A stretch of DNA of 37,430 nucleotides, from assembly GCA_000402295.1 (NCBI GenBank), contig AQRW01000178.1:4851-42280 (forward strand), written 5' to 3'. The translations under genes were made by a program, and so were the position numbers. Of this stretch, positions 16,462-24,083 are shown in pieces. Origin of the DNA: Candidatus Aerophobus profundus SCGC AAA252-L23 (GTDB taxonomy: Bacteria > Aerophobota > Aerophobia > Aerophobales > Aerophobaceae). Every line of letters starts with the position of its first letter. Positions within the stretch are counted from its first letter, which is position 1. The notes under the pieces were generated by a model. It saw only the letters and a list, made by a program, of their open reading frames with translations, ran no database searches and was not told the DNA's origin.

Positions 16462-16483
16462 GGGTTTTTCACCAGGCTCCTAG
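16462..16483 (+). repeat. Solo insertion-sequence end (22 bp, same as 289-310)
   Basis: Exact copy of the 22-bp string at 289-310 (GGGTTTTTCACC ... GCTCCTAG), four bases from the stop codon of the sugar-binding protein. No transposase accompanies it here. It is probably what is left after excision or deletion of an insertion sequence. Confidence 0.45.
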
Positions 16484-16486
16484 GTG

Positions 16487-17818
16487 CTAATCAGTTGTAG
16501 CCTCTCTTAGTGCTTTTTCTATTCCCTCTATTAGATCCTCACTTGCCTGTTCTGCAGGCTTTTGGCCAGAGAAAACTGCACCAAACTGGCGATTAGTAGC
16601 CGCCCACATAGTTTGTACACGAACAGGTGATATAATATATTCATAAAAGGTTTGCCCTTGAGGAATGAGTTCTGCGAAACCTTCATATTCAGGTCCATAA
16701 CTAATTTCTTTCAGAAGTGTTTTCTGGGCAGGAAGTTGCTGTCCATAATACTTCTCAAATACTTGCTTGGAACACATCCATTTTAGAAGTGTCCATGCTT
16801 CATTGAGGTGCTTGGTGTTCTTATTGATAACTAAGGTGCGTCCTCCTAGATGGGCCTGTCTGGTTACTCTTCCAGCAGGAGTTTGAGCTGACCATATAGA
16901 TGCTTCCGGATTCATATCTTTTACGGCTGCAAGTGACTGCAAGGCTATAAAACCTATGGCAAGATCACCTTTAGCCAATCCATAGAGTAGCTCTGGGTCT
17001 CCTTCCCAATTAATACCTATTAGGGACCGGGGGGAAATACCTTCCTCAAAGAAGCTGTTGAAATACCGCATAGCTTCTGCAATTTGCCTGGCATCGACAC
17101 CTACTTGCCAATCTCCATTTTCCGCCTGCTTCATAAAACTGTATCCATTACTCCAAACATAGTAATTAATTATAAACCACATTTCTCCTGCGGGTCCGCT
17201 ACCTGCGGCTATCCCAAAACCATACTGATCTGTAATACCATCTCCATCCTTGTCTCTAACCAATTTCTTGGCTACAGTTTTAAAATTAGACCAAGAATCA
17301 TCAGGAAAAGTCGAAATACCTGCTTCCTCGAAAAGACTTTTATTATAGACCATACCGTGGGTATCCGTGGTCCAAGGTATTCCATAAATACCTCCGTCGA
17401 ACTCTCCCAGCCTAACGGCTTTAAAATCCTCGATTCCTGCAGGTAGAGGATCTTCTTGCATCAAAGAATTTAGTTTGATTAACGTACCGGCCTTAGCAAG
17501 ATCCATAGTCCATACAAACGCAGACTGTAAAACATCAGGTCCTCCTCCGACTTTCGCTTCACGGATAAACTGATTAAGAGCATCCGACCAGGGAACCGCT
17601 TCATATTTCACTTTGATGTTAGGGTGATTCAGGTTAAATTCTTCAACAGCTTCCGGTAAACCTGCCGCATCAGGTGGAGAATCATTTTGTCGGAAGGTAA
17701 GGGTTATCTTTTCCGCAGATAACACCCCTACCGTAGCAGCTAAAGTGAAGGTTATACTCAACATCACGATCAAGACTATACTCACCAACATCCTTTTGTT
17801 ACCCTTTATTAATTTCAT
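16487..17818 (-). CDS. Sugar-type ABC extracellular binding protein (family 1)
   Basis: The 443-residue receptor of the CUT1-type importer has a signal peptide at 1-34 (core LVSIVLIVMLSITFTLAA), then ITLTFRQNDSPP, EEFNLNHPNIKVKYEAVPWSD, GGPDVLQSAFVWTMDLAKAGTLIKL and GIYGIPWTTDTHGMVYNKSLFEEAGI. This order is standard for SBP_bac_1 proteins. The start is ATG 17818, because GGAGG lies 11 bases upstream; the longer frame from 17836 would start inside that ribosome-binding site. The ligand is unknown. It is first in transcription order, ahead of two permeases. Confidence 0.9.
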   Translation of the reverse strand: MKLIKGNKRMLVSIVLIVMLSITFTLAATVGVLSAEKITLTFRQNDSPPDAAGLPEAVEEFNLNHPNIKVKYEAVPWSDALNQFIREAKVGGGPDVLQSAFVWTMDLAKAGTLIKLNSLMQEDPLPAGIEDFKAVRLGEFDGGIYGIPWTTDTHGMVYNKSLFEEAGISTFPDDSWSNFKTVAKKLVRDKDGDGITDQYGFGIAAGSGPAGEMWFIINYYVWSNGYSFMKQAENGDWQVGVDARQIAEAMRYFNSFFEEGISPRSLIGINWEGDPELLYGLAKGDLAIGFIALQSLAAVKDMNPEASIWSAQTPAGRVTRQAHLGGRTLVINKNTKHLNEAWTLLKWMCSKQVFEKYYGQQLPAQKTLLKEISYGPEYEGFAELIPQGQTFYEYIISPVRVQTMWAATNRQFGAVFSGQKPAEQASEDLIEGIEKALREATTD

Positions 17819-18146
17819 TTTATATTTTACCTCCAAAAAATAATATTTAAATCTTTCACGGGGGAATTCTTATCCTATGAAAGCTCCTGAGAAGAGAATT
17901 AAGCTAATGACCTACCTCTTTTTCACCTCCTTTTGGCCCTATTTTTGGCTCTTCTCTTGTCAAAAATATAAAATCCACTCTGCCAAAAGTGGATTGCATC
18001 CAGGCGCACAAAAGAACCCTCTTTCGATGAGATACTAATGAAGAATACGTGCCAGGCTCAGATGGAGAGAATTTGGGCGCAGGAGCAGGAACTCCTGAGA
18101 GAAAAGAAGGGCTGGAGTGACAGATGAGAGGAGCTTTAACAATAGC
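17819..18146. other. Gene-free stretch upstream of the sugar-binding protein
   Basis: It contains the ribosome-binding site of the binding protein, a probable terminator (17960-17995) for the flavodoxin transcript, and an isolated AAAGGAGGTGAAAAAGAGG on the minus strand that is followed by an immediate stop and so serves no gene. I see no clear promoter boxes, although one must exist here for the transporter operon. Confidence 0.4.
17960..17995 (-). terminator. Probable intrinsic terminator after the flavodoxin gene
   Basis: On the minus strand AATCCACT (17995-17988) pairs with AGTGGATT (17979-17972) around an 8-base loop and is followed by TTATATTTTTG. The T-tract is interrupted, so efficiency may be modest. 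It lies about 150 bases downstream of the flavodoxin stop and ahead of the sugar transporter. Confidence 0.45.
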
Positions 18147-18635
18147 TTATTTACCGAGCTTCTTACCCAACTCTTCTGCCCATGCTTTAACTTTCTCCAC
18201 ATTACGGTTATCTTTAATGGTAAATCCCAGGATTTTCATTTTTCCTCCAAAGGCTTCGGCGGCAAAGGGTTTTACGGGGAGATACTTTGCTAATATATTC
18301 TGTATGTACTTCTTAACAGCATCATCATAGTTCTCTGGTTCCCCGGCTTCAAGAGACGAAAGAAATAATACCACTTTTTTACCTTCAAAATCGTTCTTCT
18401 CAAGAAATTTCCAGGCTCTTTTATAAACCCTTTGCACTCTCACTCCACTTCCAACGATGACATTTTTGTATTTGGTAAGGTTGGGAGACAGAGTTTTTTT
18501 GAGATCGACTACGTCTACTTTCAGTCCATACCTATCTCGTAAAACACTTGCAATTACAGAAGCATTTTCTCTGGTTACCCCACTTTTGGTAACATACGCT
18601 ACAAGGGTTCTGGTGTTAGTATGCTTTTTCTTCAT
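18147..18635 (-). CDS. Flavodoxin-domain protein
   Basis: The 162-residue protein has a flavodoxin-like alpha/beta layout: RTLVAYVTKSGVTRENASVI at the FMN phosphate-binding loop (SGVTRE in place of T/S-x-T-G-x-T), YKNVIVGSGVRVQRVYKRA and KKVVLFLSSLEAGEPENY. Residues further on (KYLPVKPFAAEAFGGKM) resemble HemG-like and archaeal flavodoxin_5 proteins. It is a single domain, so an electron carrier or a small FMN oxidoreductase is likely. The start at 18635 is chosen because AGGAG lies 10 bases before it; the longer ATG at 18653 overlaps that site. Partner enzymes are not evident nearby. Confidence 0.7.
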   Translation of the reverse strand: MKKKHTNTRTLVAYVTKSGVTRENASVIASVLRDRYGLKVDVVDLKKTLSPNLTKYKNVIVGSGVRVQRVYKRAWKFLEKNDFEGKKVVLFLSSLEAGEPENYDDAVKKYIQNILAKYLPVKPFAAEAFGGKMKILGFTIKDNRNVEKVKAWAEELGKKLGK

Positions 18636-18731
18636 AACAAAATTACTCCTCATTGGATGATTTATGTTTCTTCTGAGGTTCTCTGGCTAATATTTCTCTT
18701 CTTGCTGATTGGACAATCCTCCGTTCCTCCC

Positions 18732-19283
18732 TTATAATTCTATCAGTCTGTCTATCAGGGAGATGGGATTAAAATCATAAATCACCCGTGAACCAGTATG
18801 CCTGTCCAGATTTTTCAAAAGAACTTTAATTGCTTGGGTAGTTATACCACCACTGCCTTGTAGTATACCAACGTTTTTGCCCAGATCGTAGCAAATAGTA
18901 AATTCATTCATAGTTCCCGTTCCTCCCCGAATAATTATGGCTGCATCAACCTGGGCAACTGAGGAAACGTTCCGATATTTCTTACAAATAGCGGAGTCAT
19001 TAGCATAGACATAGCTCTTGGGAACAAATATCAGCTCCGAGAAGCCCTCCGTGGGATAGTGGTCTCTCTCTAAATGTCTGGCCAAGTTAGTAGCAGGAGA
19101 AAAGCCGATACACTGGCCTCCCAACTCCCTGGCACCCAACACCGCTTGGTAGGGAAGGCCCGGACAAGCACCAGTTATCAGTATGTGTCCTCTTCGAGCT
19201 ATGTGCTTCCCAATTTCTCGAGCTGACCTCTTCACCTTGCTTGACGCCGAACTATCCGCCGAACCGTAGACACCCATCTTCAT
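18732..19283 (-). CDS. LOG-family (Lysine-decarboxylase-like, TIGR00725-type) protein
   Basis: The 183-residue protein starts MKMGVYGSADSSA, the nucleotide-fold start of LOG-like proteins, and has ILITGACPGLPYQAVLGARE and the diagnostic GGTGTMNEF (residues 120-128). Active LOG enzymes have PGGxGTxxE; here Arg replaces the Pro (IIIRGGTGTMNE). Well-characterised relatives release adenine from cytokinin nucleotides or bind molybdenum cofactor, but for this subgroup the role is unknown. It is upstream of the flavodoxin by about 100 bases on the same strand and may share its transcript. SD is AGGGAAG. Confidence 0.7.
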   Translation of the reverse strand: MKMGVYGSADSSASSKVKRSAREIGKHIARRGHILITGACPGLPYQAVLGARELGGQCIGFSPATNLARHLERDHYPTEGFSELIFVPKSYVYANDSAICKKYRNVSSVAQVDAAIIIRGGTGTMNEFTICYDLGKNVGILQGSGGITTQAIKVLLKNLDRHTGSRVIYDFNPISLIDRLIEL

Positions 19284-19356
19284 TGTTCATTCTTCCCTTT
19301 TACATAACCAGCTACCCAAAAACCAAACCGTCTTTCATTTTCACCAACTCGTTCCT

Positions 19357-19629
19357 TGACACCCAACTTTTGCAGGAAACTTGCCCTATCTCGTTTCTCG
19401 GAATATCTTTGACTGAGCCTATCCTTTGATTAAGAAGCATCCTGAGCCAGTCAGAGAAAGATTAATTTGAAGAATCACCGACTTCACCTTTAAGCTGTGG
19501 TTGTCCTGGTAGCCGCAAGTTTTAACTTGCGCAAAGGGGTTATATGGTAGTCGCAGCTTTTAAGCTGCGCAAATAAACGCAGGCTAAAGCCTGCGGCTAC
19601 CATTCTTTTCCTGCAAAAGTTGGGTGGCA
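19357..19629. mobile_element. MITE copy 2 (273 bp, inverted relative to copy 1)
   Basis: The terminal repeats at 19357-19379 and 19607-19629 share the core CCAACTTTTGCAGGAAA with copy 1. The reverse complement aligns with 12487-12756 end to end, including the internal REP-like palindrome (19507-19602). The right end lies inside a TauE/SafE gene, whose reading frame passes into the element after GFFMLRS. The left end lies between this point and the LOG-like gene. Being inverted, the two copies bracket about 6.6 kb. Confidence 0.75.
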
Positions 19630-19980
19630 GAACGCAGCATAAAGAAACCTGTCAAGACAAGTAAACCAGCGAAAATAAACTTCAATGTTATACCGCTAAA
19701 GATATGGGCGTAATAACCTCCCACGAAGGCCATGATGTCTGTAGGAGGATCAATTACCAATGCTAACTTCCAGTCTATTGTTTTATGTTTGTGGAAAACT
19801 AATAAAGCTGCCACGGCTTGTTGCTACTAAAATAAATTGACCAGTAGTAGCCGCTTGGTACATTGTAAGTCCAGATGCGACCAAGAGGGGCACGTAAAAA
19901 TTTCCCCCTCCCCGGCCAGTAATAGCCATAATGACAGCTATGGCCAATATGGCAGTACCGACGATAACAATCCTAACCAT
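19630..19980 (-). pseudogene. TauE/SafE-type membrane exporter, frameshifted and truncated
   Basis: The first frame reads VGTAILAIAVIMAITGRGGG, then FYVPLLVASGLTMYQAATTG and FILVATS. The protein then continues one base out of frame as MAALLVFHKHKTIDWKLAL and MAFVGGYYAHIFSG. Both parts fit a TauE/SafE (DUF81) sulfite/sulfonate-type transporter. An extra C near 19810 explains the shift. The C-terminal half is replaced by MITE copy 2. The start at 19980 overlaps the end of the upstream gene, so it was once translationally coupled. The product cannot be functional. Confidence 0.6.
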
Positions 19981-20548
19981 TCTGATAGTATTTCTTTATA
20001 GTGTCCTTGGCTGCCTTTTCCAATTGTTGAGCTTGCAAAAGAAGCTCATTTAACTTTGTTAATACCATTCGTAGCTTGATGTTAGGAAGACTTCGCTTCT
20101 TGCTTTTTTGTTCTTCAAAATTTTTTATCAGAAAATATCCTATTTCCTCCCTGCTCATCCACTTGGTGAGGATCTCATCTTTCGTAAGCTCGATCTGTAA
20201 CTCCTGGAAGACTGAACTCCTGGCCAGTACTTTATCCTTTTCCAGTAAATCCCGCCTCCATTGGGCTAGTTTCTCAGAAGCATATGTTTCTACCGAGCCA
20301 GCAAATTTCCTGCTATTCTTCAGAGCTTTTGCATAGAAAGCGTCTCCTTTTTCCAGGTAACCGCGGGCCTGATAGTACACCGGCTTCAACTTCGCAGAAT
20401 CCTCACCGCTCAAAAACTCCTCAAAAGCCTGAATAGACTTAGTTAATAGCTCAAAGCTCCGCGAAGCATTCAAATAAATAAGCTTTTCGGCAAGTCCACC
20501 CATTTTGGAAATCCTTTTTTTCGACGAGGGCATCTGTCTATCAATCAT
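19973..20548 (-). CDS. Unknown helical protein of 191 residues
   Basis: I do not recognise this protein. It has no signal peptide or membrane helix. It is rich in Lys, Glu and Leu with long predicted helices (SRSFELLTKSIQAFEEFL, then LNELLLQAQQLEKAAKD), so an all-helical, possibly coiled-coil cytoplasmic protein is likely. Its start overlaps the stop of a 46-codon gene (ATGA at 20545-20548) and its end overlaps the start of the broken TauE/SafE gene (19973-19980). The three genes were therefore one coupled unit, and a role beside the transporter is a fair guess. Confidence 0.6.
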   Translation of the reverse strand: MIDRQMPSSKKRISKMGGLAEKLIYLNASRSFELLTKSIQAFEEFLSGEDSAKLKPVYYQARGYLEKGDAFYAKALKNSRKFAGSVETYASEKLAQWRRDLLEKDKVLARSSVFQELQIELTKDEILTKWMSREEIGYFLIKNFEEQKSKKRSLPNIKLRMVLTKLNELLLQAQQLEKAAKDTIKKYYQNG

Positions 20549-20685
20549 CTTGACCCATCCGCCGCTTGATCAAGATTTATCAACTTCGGCAGACACCTGG
20601 CTAACTCCTTGAGTTTTTCTCCATCAGGAAATTTTCCCCAGAAGATTTTTTTACCCCAAGAAACATAGTAGCAGATTTTACCCAT
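20545..20685 (-). CDS. 46-residue protein coupled to the unknown 191-residue protein
   Basis: The frame runs from ATG 20685 to a TGA that overlaps the next start as ATGA. The peptide begins MGKICYYVSWGKKIFWGKF and continues with a charged helix (DGEKLKELARCLPKL). The support is the stop/start overlap and the fact that the frame fills the gap to the divergent promoter. No good SD precedes it. I know no family for it. An alternative is that the upstream half of a single gene was separated by a frameshift. Confidence 0.4.
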   Translation of the reverse strand: MGKICYYVSWGKKIFWGKFPDGEKLKELARCLPKLINLDQAADGSR

Positions 20686-20711
20686 CAGTCAAAACATCTT
20701 GATGCGGCAAA

Positions 20712-20740
20712 TTGACTAGGACAGACAAATCTGATACAGT
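20712..20740 (+). promoter_or_regulatory. Promoter for the MFS gene, nearly leaderless
   Basis: TTGACT (20712-20717), a 17-base spacer and TACAGT (20735-20740) form a plausible sigma-70 promoter. Transcription would start about two bases before the ATG at 20749, and no Shine-Dalgarno sequence is present between them, so the message may be leaderless. Confidence 0.4.
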
Positions 20741-20748
20741 TTTTAGCT

Positions 20749-21912
20749 ATGAAAAAGTCACCGGCAAATACTCTTTTCCTGGTATCCATAGGACACAGCT
20801 ACAATGATGTATTCTGGCTTTTTCTTCCCCTGGCGCTACCTATTCTAAGAAATGAGTTTCACCTGAATTATACTCAAAGCGGTTTTCTTTTATCATTTTA
20901 TACTTTCGTAATTGCGGTCTTTTCTTTCTTGAGTGGGCATTTAGGGGATGTATATGGACGAGAAAAGATACTTTCCCTGGGCTTCTTACTTACAGCCGTA
21001 AGCTACATTTCTCTTGTTTTTCTGAAATCCTTTACCTGGATGCTGCTCATACTCACCGTGGCCGGCATAGGAGTGAGTACCTTTCATTCTCTTGCCCCTC
21101 CTCTTCTCGGTGAACGTTTCCAGCAGAGAAAAGGAATTATTTTCGGGATCTTTGAGGCCAGCGGAAGTGCCGGCATCGTCCTGATGGTATGTTTTTTCGG
21201 TTTATTGGTAGATAATCTCGGATGGCGCGTAATTATTGCTTTCATTGCCATAATGGGATTACCTCTTGCTCTGCTATTTCATAAGAAAAATCTACCAGTC
21301 TTTTTTGAATCGGAAAGAACACAGAAAATTCATCCCTCTCCAAGAGATATGGTAATATTCTTCCTATCGAGAGCCCTAAGAACTCTGGGAATTATAGTTA
21401 TAGTATCTTTTGTCCCGCTTTTTGTGGTGGATATTCTGGGTTTGGATATTCAAAAAGCCTCTTTCTTTTCCGGGATGATCTTTCTCGGTGCGATCATTGG
21501 TTCACTCCTAACCGGATGGCTTTCCGAAAGTTACTCTCCACTAAGTATTATTGTCATTCTTAACTTAGCGATTATCCCCGTTGTATTAGGGATAACTTTC
21601 CCCGGTTCTCCATTGATAATTGCTCTTCTCTTGGTAGCACTGGGAATATGTTACATTGGTTTCTTTCCACCCCAGAGCCTCTGGCTATCTCAGGTTAGTC
21701 CTCGGGCCATACAAGGTAAAATGTTTGGAGTAGGAATGACCCTGGATACCATGGCAACAGCTATTGCTCCAGGTTTATTCGGATTTATCGGGGATCGCTG
21801 GAACCTAATAACTTCTTTTCGCTGGACACTGCTGCCTCTCGTCGTGGCTGCCGCGCTATTTGTGGCCCTACGTTACTCAGTATCTTGCTCTATCAGATTA
21901 AAGACGACTTAA
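20749..21912 (+). CDS. Major facilitator superfamily transporter, Fsr-like
   Basis: The 387-residue inner-membrane protein has about twelve hydrophobic segments in two halves. The start (LVSIGHSYNDVFWLFLPLALP, then LNYTQSGFLLSFYTFV) resembles the fosmidomycin-resistance (Fsr) subgroup. GHLGDVYGREK is the conserved loop between helices 2 and 3. A second, weaker loop copy, GWLSESYSP, is in the C-terminal half. Length is normal. It is alone on the plus strand between divergent unknown genes and a short unknown protein. Substrate is not predictable; efflux of a small molecule is the usual role of this subgroup. Confidence 0.8.
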   Translation: MKKSPANTLFLVSIGHSYNDVFWLFLPLALPILRNEFHLNYTQSGFLLSFYTFVIAVFSFLSGHLGDVYGREKILSLGFLLTAVSYISLVFLKSFTWMLLILTVAGIGVSTFHSLAPPLLGERFQQRKGIIFGIFEASGSAGIVLMVCFFGLLVDNLGWRVIIAFIAIMGLPLALLFHKKNLPVFFESERTQKIHPSPRDMVIFFLSRALRTLGIIVIVSFVPLFVVDILGLDIQKASFFSGMIFLGAIIGSLLTGWLSESYSPLSIIVILNLAIIPVVLGITFPGSPLIIALLLVALGICYIGFFPPQSLWLSQVSPRAIQGKMFGVGMTLDTMATAIAPGLFGFIGDRWNLITSFRWTLLPLVVAAALFVALRYSVSCSIRLKTT

Positions 21913-22001
21913 AATAGCAGATTGCCTTGGGAATAAGAAAGAATTAATCTAAAATTAGTTTCACTGGAAAGGTTTTAACATAACCAATGGGGATAATTCT
22001 C

Positions 22002-22361
22002 ATGATAGAAAAAAGAGAATTAGAAAAATTTATACGAGAAGAAATGAAATCTAAAATTGCCCGATATTCGGTATTCCGGGAAGTAATCTACAAATCATTA
22101 ACATCTGTCTATGAGTTTATGGAGAAAACAAAAAGAAAATATACCCTATTGGCCTACGTACGAAAAACCCAGGATGGATTTGACGAAAATGTTCTTCATA
22201 TACAAATGCACTTTAAGAATCTATCTGAAAGGGATAGGTTATGGAACAAGGTAAGTGAAAAACTAGTGGAAAACATTAACAGTGGAATGAAAAAGGTTTC
22301 TGACTCACAAGAAAAATTGGAAATTGAAAACATTCTCTGCTCAATAAGGTCTAAAAAGTAG
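22002..22361 (+). CDS. Unknown charged protein of 119 residues
   Basis: I do not recognise it. It is soluble and rich in Lys and Glu, with a helical start (MIEKRELEKFIREEMKSKI) and a possible beta segment (YTLLAYVRKTQ, then VLHIQMHF). The start at 22002 has TGGGGA at useful distance; an ATG at 21987 five codons earlier is also possible. It lies 75-90 bases after the MFS gene and converges on ilvB, whose end is 21 bases away. No terminator is visible between the two. Confidence 0.5.
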   Translation: MIEKRELEKFIREEMKSKIARYSVFREVIYKSLTSVYEFMEKTKRKYTLLAYVRKTQDGFDENVLHIQMHFKNLSERDRLWNKVSEKLVENINSGMKKVSDSQEKLEIENILCSIRSKK

Positions 22362-22382
22362 CCCGGGAAAGCAATTCTTTCT

Positions 22383-24062
22383 TCAAGCCAGCCCTTCAAT
22401 CATCTGGTGCAGGGCGGCTCCAGCAGGAACCATAGGATAGACATTTTCTTCTCGATCTACTCTAAAATCCATAATTACCGGGCCATCGGTAGCCAGTGCT
22501 TCCTTGATAGCTGACTCTACTTTTTCTTTTTTCTCTATCCGTATTCCTTTAACTCCGTAAGCTTCGGCTACTTTAACAAAGTCTGGTCTTCCAATCAAAT
22601 CCACTTGAGAATAGCGGGACTTATAAAACAATTGTTGCCACTGACGAACCATTCCCAAATACCCGTTATTCAAAATAGCCACCTTAACCGGGACATTATA
22701 ATTGGCTACCGTGGCTAATTCTTGAATATTCATTTGGAAAGATCCATCTCCGGCAATGTCAAAAACAACTTTCTCGGGCAGACCAATTTGAGCACCAATG
22801 GCCGCCGGAAAGCCATAACCCATCGTCCCCAGTCCTCCCGAAGAGATGAAGGTGCGAGGTTTGGTATAGCGATAAAATTGGGCAGCCCACATCTGATTTT
22901 GCCCCACTTCAGTGGTAATCACCGCCTTCCCCTCGGTTAACTTATAAATCTTCTCTATCACGAACTGAGGCTTCAAACCACCATTTTTATCATACTTTAA
23001 CGGGTATTGTTTTTTCCAACGCACAATCTTTCTCAACCAGGCCTCCCTACCCTTTCCCTTATTAGTAAGTTCGATAAGTTGAGTAAGAACCTCCGTTGCA
23101 TCTCCCACAATGGGCAAATCAACTCTGACATTTTTACTGATAGCTGTTGGGTCAATATCTATGTGAATTATTTTGGCCTGAGCAGCAAATTCAGATGTTT
23201 TTGCCGTTACCCGGTCATCGAATCGAGCTCCTATAGCAATAATCAAATCAGCCTCGCTAACAGCATAATTCGCCCAAAAAGTCCCGTGCATGCCAAGCAT
23301 CTGCAGAGACAGAGGGTCATCTTCAGGAAAAACTCCCAGACCCATTAGGGTTGTAGTCACCGGAATAGAAGTCTGGTGAGCAAACTTAATTAACTTCTCG
23401 GAAGCATTCGAGGCAACTAGACCTCCTCCAGCATAGATAACTGGTCTTTTGGAGGCATTTATTACTCGAGCTGCTTTTTCTATCTGTCTGAGATTTCCTT
23501 TGTAGACGGGACGATAACTCCTAATCTTGACCTGACGAGGGTACTCCACAGTTGTCCCAGTATTAAGTATATCTTTGGGCAAATCCACCAGAACCGGCCC
23601 GGGTCTGCCGGTCTTAGCTATATAAAAAGCTTCTCTTAGTACTATGGGCAGTTCATCTATATCTTTTACCAGATAATTATGTTTGGTGATAGAATAAGTA
23701 ATTCCGGTGATATTAGCTTCTTGAAAAGCATCATTTCCAATCATAGAAGTGGGAACCTGGCCAGTAAGAGCTATCAAAGGAACCGAGTCCATATAAGCGG
23801 TAGCCAATCCAGTAACCAGATTAGTAGCTCCCGGACCAGAAGTAGCCAGGCAAACTCCTATTTTACCAGTGGCCCGGGCATACCCATCGGCAGCGTGAGC
23901 GGCCGCCTGCTCATGTCTAACTAAAATATGTCTTAGATTAGAAACGTCGTAAAGAACGTTATAAAGAGGAATCATAGCTCCCCCGGGGTAGCCAAAAACA
24001 GTATCTACCTTTTCCTTTATCAGAGCTTCAATGACCACCTCAGCTCCTATTCTCTTTTTCAA
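22383..24062 (-). CDS. ilvB: Acetolactate synthase, large (catalytic) subunit
   Basis: The 559-residue enzyme is thiamine-diphosphate dependent and makes acetolactate or acetohydroxybutyrate, the first common step of branched-chain amino-acid synthesis. Visible features are the catalytic Glu in LVRHEQAAAHAADGYARATG, the FAD-region SGPGATNLVTG and GRPGPVLVDLPKD, and the diphosphate/Mg motif GDGSFQMNIQELATVANYN...ILNNGYLGMVRQWQ. It ends YPMVPAGAAL as usual. The start is a TTG at 24062 with GGGAGG five bases upstream. It follows secA by 21 bases, so the two probably share a transcript. The small regulatory subunit ilvN and ilvC are not in the window. Confidence 0.95.
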   Translation of the reverse strand: MKKRIGAEVVIEALIKEKVDTVFGYPGGAMIPLYNVLYDVSNLRHILVRHEQAAAHAADGYARATGKIGVCLATSGPGATNLVTGLATAYMDSVPLIALTGQVPTSMIGNDAFQEANITGITYSITKHNYLVKDIDELPIVLREAFYIAKTGRPGPVLVDLPKDILNTGTTVEYPRQVKIRSYRPVYKGNLRQIEKAARVINASKRPVIYAGGGLVASNASEKLIKFAHQTSIPVTTTLMGLGVFPEDDPLSLQMLGMHGTFWANYAVSEADLIIAIGARFDDRVTAKTSEFAAQAKIIHIDIDPTAISKNVRVDLPIVGDATEVLTQLIELTNKGKGREAWLRKIVRWKKQYPLKYDKNGGLKPQFVIEKIYKLTEGKAVITTEVGQNQMWAAQFYRYTKPRTFISSGGLGTMGYGFPAAIGAQIGLPEKVVFDIAGDGSFQMNIQELATVANYNVPVKVAILNNGYLGMVRQWQQLFYKSRYSQVDLIGRPDFVKVAEAYGVKGIRIEKKEKVESAIKEALATDGPVIMDFRVDREENVYPMVPAGAALHQMIEGLA

Positions 24063-24083
24063 CGGCGCCTCCCTGAAAAGTAA

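Noticed and set aside
17920..17940. Ribosome-binding site AAAGGAGGTG on the minus strand as the start of a gene
   Set aside because: The frame after it stops within a few codons.
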